A stretch of 64,000 nucleotides of DNA from an uncultured Lachnospiraceae bacterium (GTDB lineage Bacteria; Bacillota; Clostridia; Lachnospirales; Lachnospiraceae), in the NCBI GenBank assembly GCA_910585005.1, contig CAJUCN010000016.1, forward strand, positions 1-64,000, written 5' to 3'. The translations under genes and the position numbers were made by a program. Positions 61,826 through 64,000 of the stretch are shown here, in pieces. The notes beneath the pieces are model-generated. The model saw only the letters and a list, made by a program, of their open reading frames with translations, searched no databases and was not told where the DNA came from. Within the stretch, counting starts at the first letter, position 1; each line of letters opens with the position of its first letter.

Positions 61826-62136
61826 GAATTTTCATAAAAAAAACATCAGGCCAATGGAAAAAGGAAATCCTAACCTCCGCCCGGAAACTGTTTTTGTCAA
61901 AGGAATATGAGGAAACCTCCGTCTCGGATATTATGGAACTGGCAGATGGGGGCAAACGGTATGTTCTACCATTTCTCCAAAGAAAAGAAGACTTGATATA
62001 TGCACTGAGAGATCAAATGTTTTTGGAAAATAACCCTTTTGAAGCCGTCAGGGAACGAAGCGCCCTGAATGAATTGCAAAAGATCATGAGAGGAAACGCT
62101 ATCGTAAATCAGATAGCTTCCCTCTCTTACTATTGA
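61819..62136 (+). pseudogene. Broken TetR family regulator gene
   Basis: From ATG 61819 the frame gives a TetR-like start (KKEILTSARKLFLSKEYEET, SVSDIME) but the recognition helix is scrambled (ADGGKRYVLPFLQRKEDLI). Reading one base out of frame across 61958-61990 restores a typical GMFYHFSKE, so an inserted C and a lost A on either side have shifted the frame. The product is about 105 residues against about 190-200 normally, ending without the ligand domain. No ribosome site is evident, and the start lies in the opposing merR promoter. Confidence 0.65.
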
Positions 62137-62159
62137 ATGCTTTATCCGGTTAAACTACC

Positions 62160-62178
62160 GCCTTCCAAAGCGGAAGGC
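62160..62178 (-). terminator. Hairpin after purL
   Basis: GCCTTCC (62160-62166) pairs with GGAAGGC (62172-62178), 5 bases after the purL stop. The minus-strand exit lacks a T-run, so termination is weak or the hairpin protects the mRNA end. Confidence 0.45.
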
Positions 62179-62183
62179 CCGTT

Positions 62184-64000
62184 TTACTTAAAATAGGAAA
62201 CCCCTGACTCAAAGATCTTCATATCCTGTTCCCCGTAGATATTGATCGCAACACCTTTTCCCCGGCGTTCTGCATGGGCCATCTTCCCAAAACACCTGCC
62301 GTCGGGAGAAGTGATCCCTTCAACTGCACAGTAAGAACCATTGATATTCCACTCCTCATCCATAGAAACGCTGCCATTGAAATCACAATATTGGGTTGCA
62401 ACCTGTCCCTTTGCAAATAGCTGTTCAAGCCACTTATTGGGGGCAACAAACCTTCCTTCCCCGTGAGAAGCAGGGACCGCATATACGCCGCCAAGCTCCA
62501 CCCCCTGAAGCCATGGGGATTTGTTGGAAACAACTTTTGTATACACCATCTTGGAGATATGGCGGTTAATGGTGTTAAAGGTCAGGGTCGGTGAATCCTC
62601 TTTCTGCCCGGTGATCTCTCCATAAGGCACCAGCCCTAACTTAATCAGCGCTTGGAAACCATTACAGATCCCAAGTGCAAGACCATCCCTTTCCTGCAAG
62701 AGCTTCATCACCGCTTCCTTTATATGCTCATTCTGGAATGCCGTTGCAAAGAACTTTGCACTTCCGTCAGGTTCATCGCCAGCGGAAAACCCGCCCGGGA
62801 ACATGATAATCTGTGCCCTCCCAATCTCTTTTTCAAATAGTTCTACCGAACCGCGGATATCCTCGGCCGACTGATTCCTAAACACTCTGGTGATCACATC
62901 GGCGCCGGCGCGCTCAAAGGCTTTGGCGCTGTCATACTCACAGTTGTTTCCCGGAAATACAGGGATAAACACGGTAGGCTTCGCCACCTTATTTTTACAT
63001 ACATAGACCGTTTCCGTCTGATACAATTTGTCCGCAACAAGCTCTGTCCCTTTTTCCGCCTTGGTTGGAAATACCTTTTCTAACTTGGAACACCAGGCAT
63101 CCAGTGCTTCTTCCATCGTCACTGTCACATCCTGATACCGGAAAACAGGCTCTGCCAGGACTTTTGCCACTTTACGGATATTAAGCTCCCCGGCCACACC
63201 GCCTGCTTCCTTCCCGGAAAGGAGCGCCGCCCCATCTTCCAGGCTCATTTCAAGCACAAGATCCCCTAAACAGTTTTCAAATAAGTCGCCTGCCTTTAAT
63301 GTTTCCTCCAACTCGATTCCCAGTTTATTGCCAAAAGCCATCTTGCTTAAGCCCGCCACAAGGCCTTTTGAGTCAAGAGCATAGGCAGCTCTTACTTTCC
63401 CCTCCTTCATCAGCTTACTGATAAAACGATAGGTCATCATTACATGTTCATAAACCGGGATATCAAATTCATCCTTATCAAACCAGAATTGCAAAAGCAC
63501 GTTTCCCGGCTTTTTCAGTTCCGGGGTAATCACATCGTTTAAATCCGCCACATCCACGGCAAAAGAAACCAAAGTTGGCGGCACGTCAATTTCATTAAAA
63601 GTACCGGACATACTGTCCTTGCCCCCAATAGAAGGCAGCCCGTAACCAATCTGGGCATCGTACGCGCCAAGAAGGGCGGCAAAAGGCTGGCTCCACCTTG
63701 CCGGGTCAGAAGTCATACGCCTAAAATATTCCTGGAAAGTAAATCGGATCTTCTCAAAGTTGCCGCCTGACGCCACGATCTTCGCCATAGATTCCGTCAC
63801 TGCATATACTGCACCATGATACGGGCTCCAGGAAGAAAGCTCCGGATCAAACCCATAGCTCATCATCGTCACCGTATCCGTTTTCCCCTTGAGCACAGGC
63901 AGCTTGGCAACCATAGCCTGGGTTTCCGTAAGCTGGTACTTGCCGCCGTAAGGCATCAAAACGCTTGCTGCACCGATGGAGGAGTCAAACATTTCCACCA
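62184..64000 (-). CDS. purL: Phosphoribosylformylglycinamidine synthase, C-terminal part (cut by window end)
   Basis: About 605 C-terminal residues of the large, single-chain PurL (usually about 1250 residues) that makes FGAM in purine synthesis. Visible are the second AIR-synthase-like half (GYGLPSIGGKDSMSGTFNEI) and the class I glutamine amidotransferase domain (IPVFPGNNCEYDSAKAFERA; nucleophile Cys in ALGICNGFQALIKLG; final His/Glu near PASHGEGRFV). The frame is open to the window edge, so the start lies beyond base 64000. No other pur gene is seen here. Confidence 0.95.
   Translation of the reverse strand, partial: VEMFDSSIGAASVLMPYGGKYQLTETQAMVAKLPVLKGKTDTVTMMSYGFDPELSSWSPYHGAVYAVTESMAKIVASGGNFEKIRFTFQEYFRRMTSDPARWSQPFAALLGAYDAQIGYGLPSIGGKDSMSGTFNEIDVPPTLVSFAVDVADLNDVITPELKKPGNVLLQFWFDKDEFDIPVYEHVMMTYRFISKLMKEGKVRAAYALDSKGLVAGLSKMAFGNKLGIELEETLKAGDLFENCLGDLVLEMSLEDGAALLSGKEAGGVAGELNIRKVAKVLAEPVFRYQDVTVTMEEALDAWCSKLEKVFPTKAEKGTELVADKLYQTETVYVCKNKVAKPTVFIPVFPGNNCEYDSAKAFERAGADVITRVFRNQSAEDIRGSVELFEKEIGRAQIIMFPGGFSAGDEPDGSAKFFATAFQNEHIKEAVMKLLQERDGLALGICNGFQALIKLGLVPYGEITGQKEDSPTLTFNTINRHISKMVYTKVVSNKSPWLQGVELGGVYAVPASHGEGRFVAPNKWLEQLFAKGQVATQYCDFNGSVSMDEEWNINGSYCAVEGITSPDGRCFGKMAHAERRGKGVAINIYGEQDMKIFESGVSYFK

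Noticed and set aside
1..64000. tRNA or rRNA genes, CRISPR arrays, prophage
   Set aside because: I saw no cloverleaf with CCA-type ends, no rRNA-like stretch, no regularly spaced repeats and no phage structural or integrase genes; a tool scan would be needed to exclude small RNAs.

Overview
The window reads as chromosome of a low-to-mid GC, Gram-positive gut anaerobe of the class Clostridia, most likely family Lachnospiraceae. This is inferred from Shine-Dalgarno spacing, a T-box leader, small DUF families common in that group, Feo iron uptake with a DtxR regulator, LplABC/GH4/GH105 pectin-fragment genes, a J-domain/TPR protein and a VanG-like cluster. I saw no rRNA or tRNA genes, CRISPR array or prophage. 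About 60 protein genes are supported.

Layout. 1-2.9 kb: a DUF3788 protein, a T-box-controlled archaeal-type methionyl-tRNA synthetase, and the decayed 5' end of an IS256-type element. 2.9-8 kb: a SigV/RsiV-like sigma/anti-sigma pair with a lipoprotein; a TetR regulator with matched operators in front of itself and a two-gene membrane operon; a ProX-like tRNA deacylase; DUF2200. 8-20.4 kb: carbohydrate island with nucleoside hydrolase, PfkB kinase, two AraC regulators, two GH4 glycosidases (CHEV and CHG types), a DUF5605 hydrolase and an LplABC-type importer. 20.5-25.4 kb: a YesM-type histidine kinase, then a clearly more AT-rich three-gene cassette (DUF262, DUF3696 AAA ATPase, unknown) that looks like an anti-phage system. 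25.5-32.5 kb: MATE exporter, GGDEF protein, AgrC/LytTR two-component pair, GH105 and PHP hydrolase. 32.5-39 kb: a large degenerate J-domain/TPR protein, two small charged proteins, a stand-alone LytTR protein and a GGDEF/EAL protein. 39-45 kb: FeoA-FeoB plus a Cys-rich FeoB partner, a methyltransferase and a P-loop protein that share an odd N-terminal motif, a DtxR regulator and a lipase. 45-54.5 kb: GH2 beta-mannosidase, HAD, LysR, and carAB. 54.6-60.9 kb: a vancomycin-resistance-type cluster vanR-vanS-vanG-vanXY-vanTm-vanTr. 61-64 kb: a membrane-anchored MerR, a broken TetR gene and the 3' part of purL, which runs off the window.

How it fits together. The importer, GH4 enzymes, GH105, AraC proteins and YesM kinase are consistent with uptake and stepwise breakdown of rhamnogalacturonan or related uronic-acid oligosaccharides; beta-mannosidase adds mannan side chains. 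The van cluster would replace D-Ala-D-Ala with D-Ala-D-Ser ends under VanRS control. The most interesting items are the DUF262/DUF3696/unknown cassette, the split vanT whose halves lie in one frame separated by a single stop codon, and the motif shared by two unrelated neighbouring proteins at 41.9-43.4 kb. All functions are read from sequence and family memory; no database search was run.
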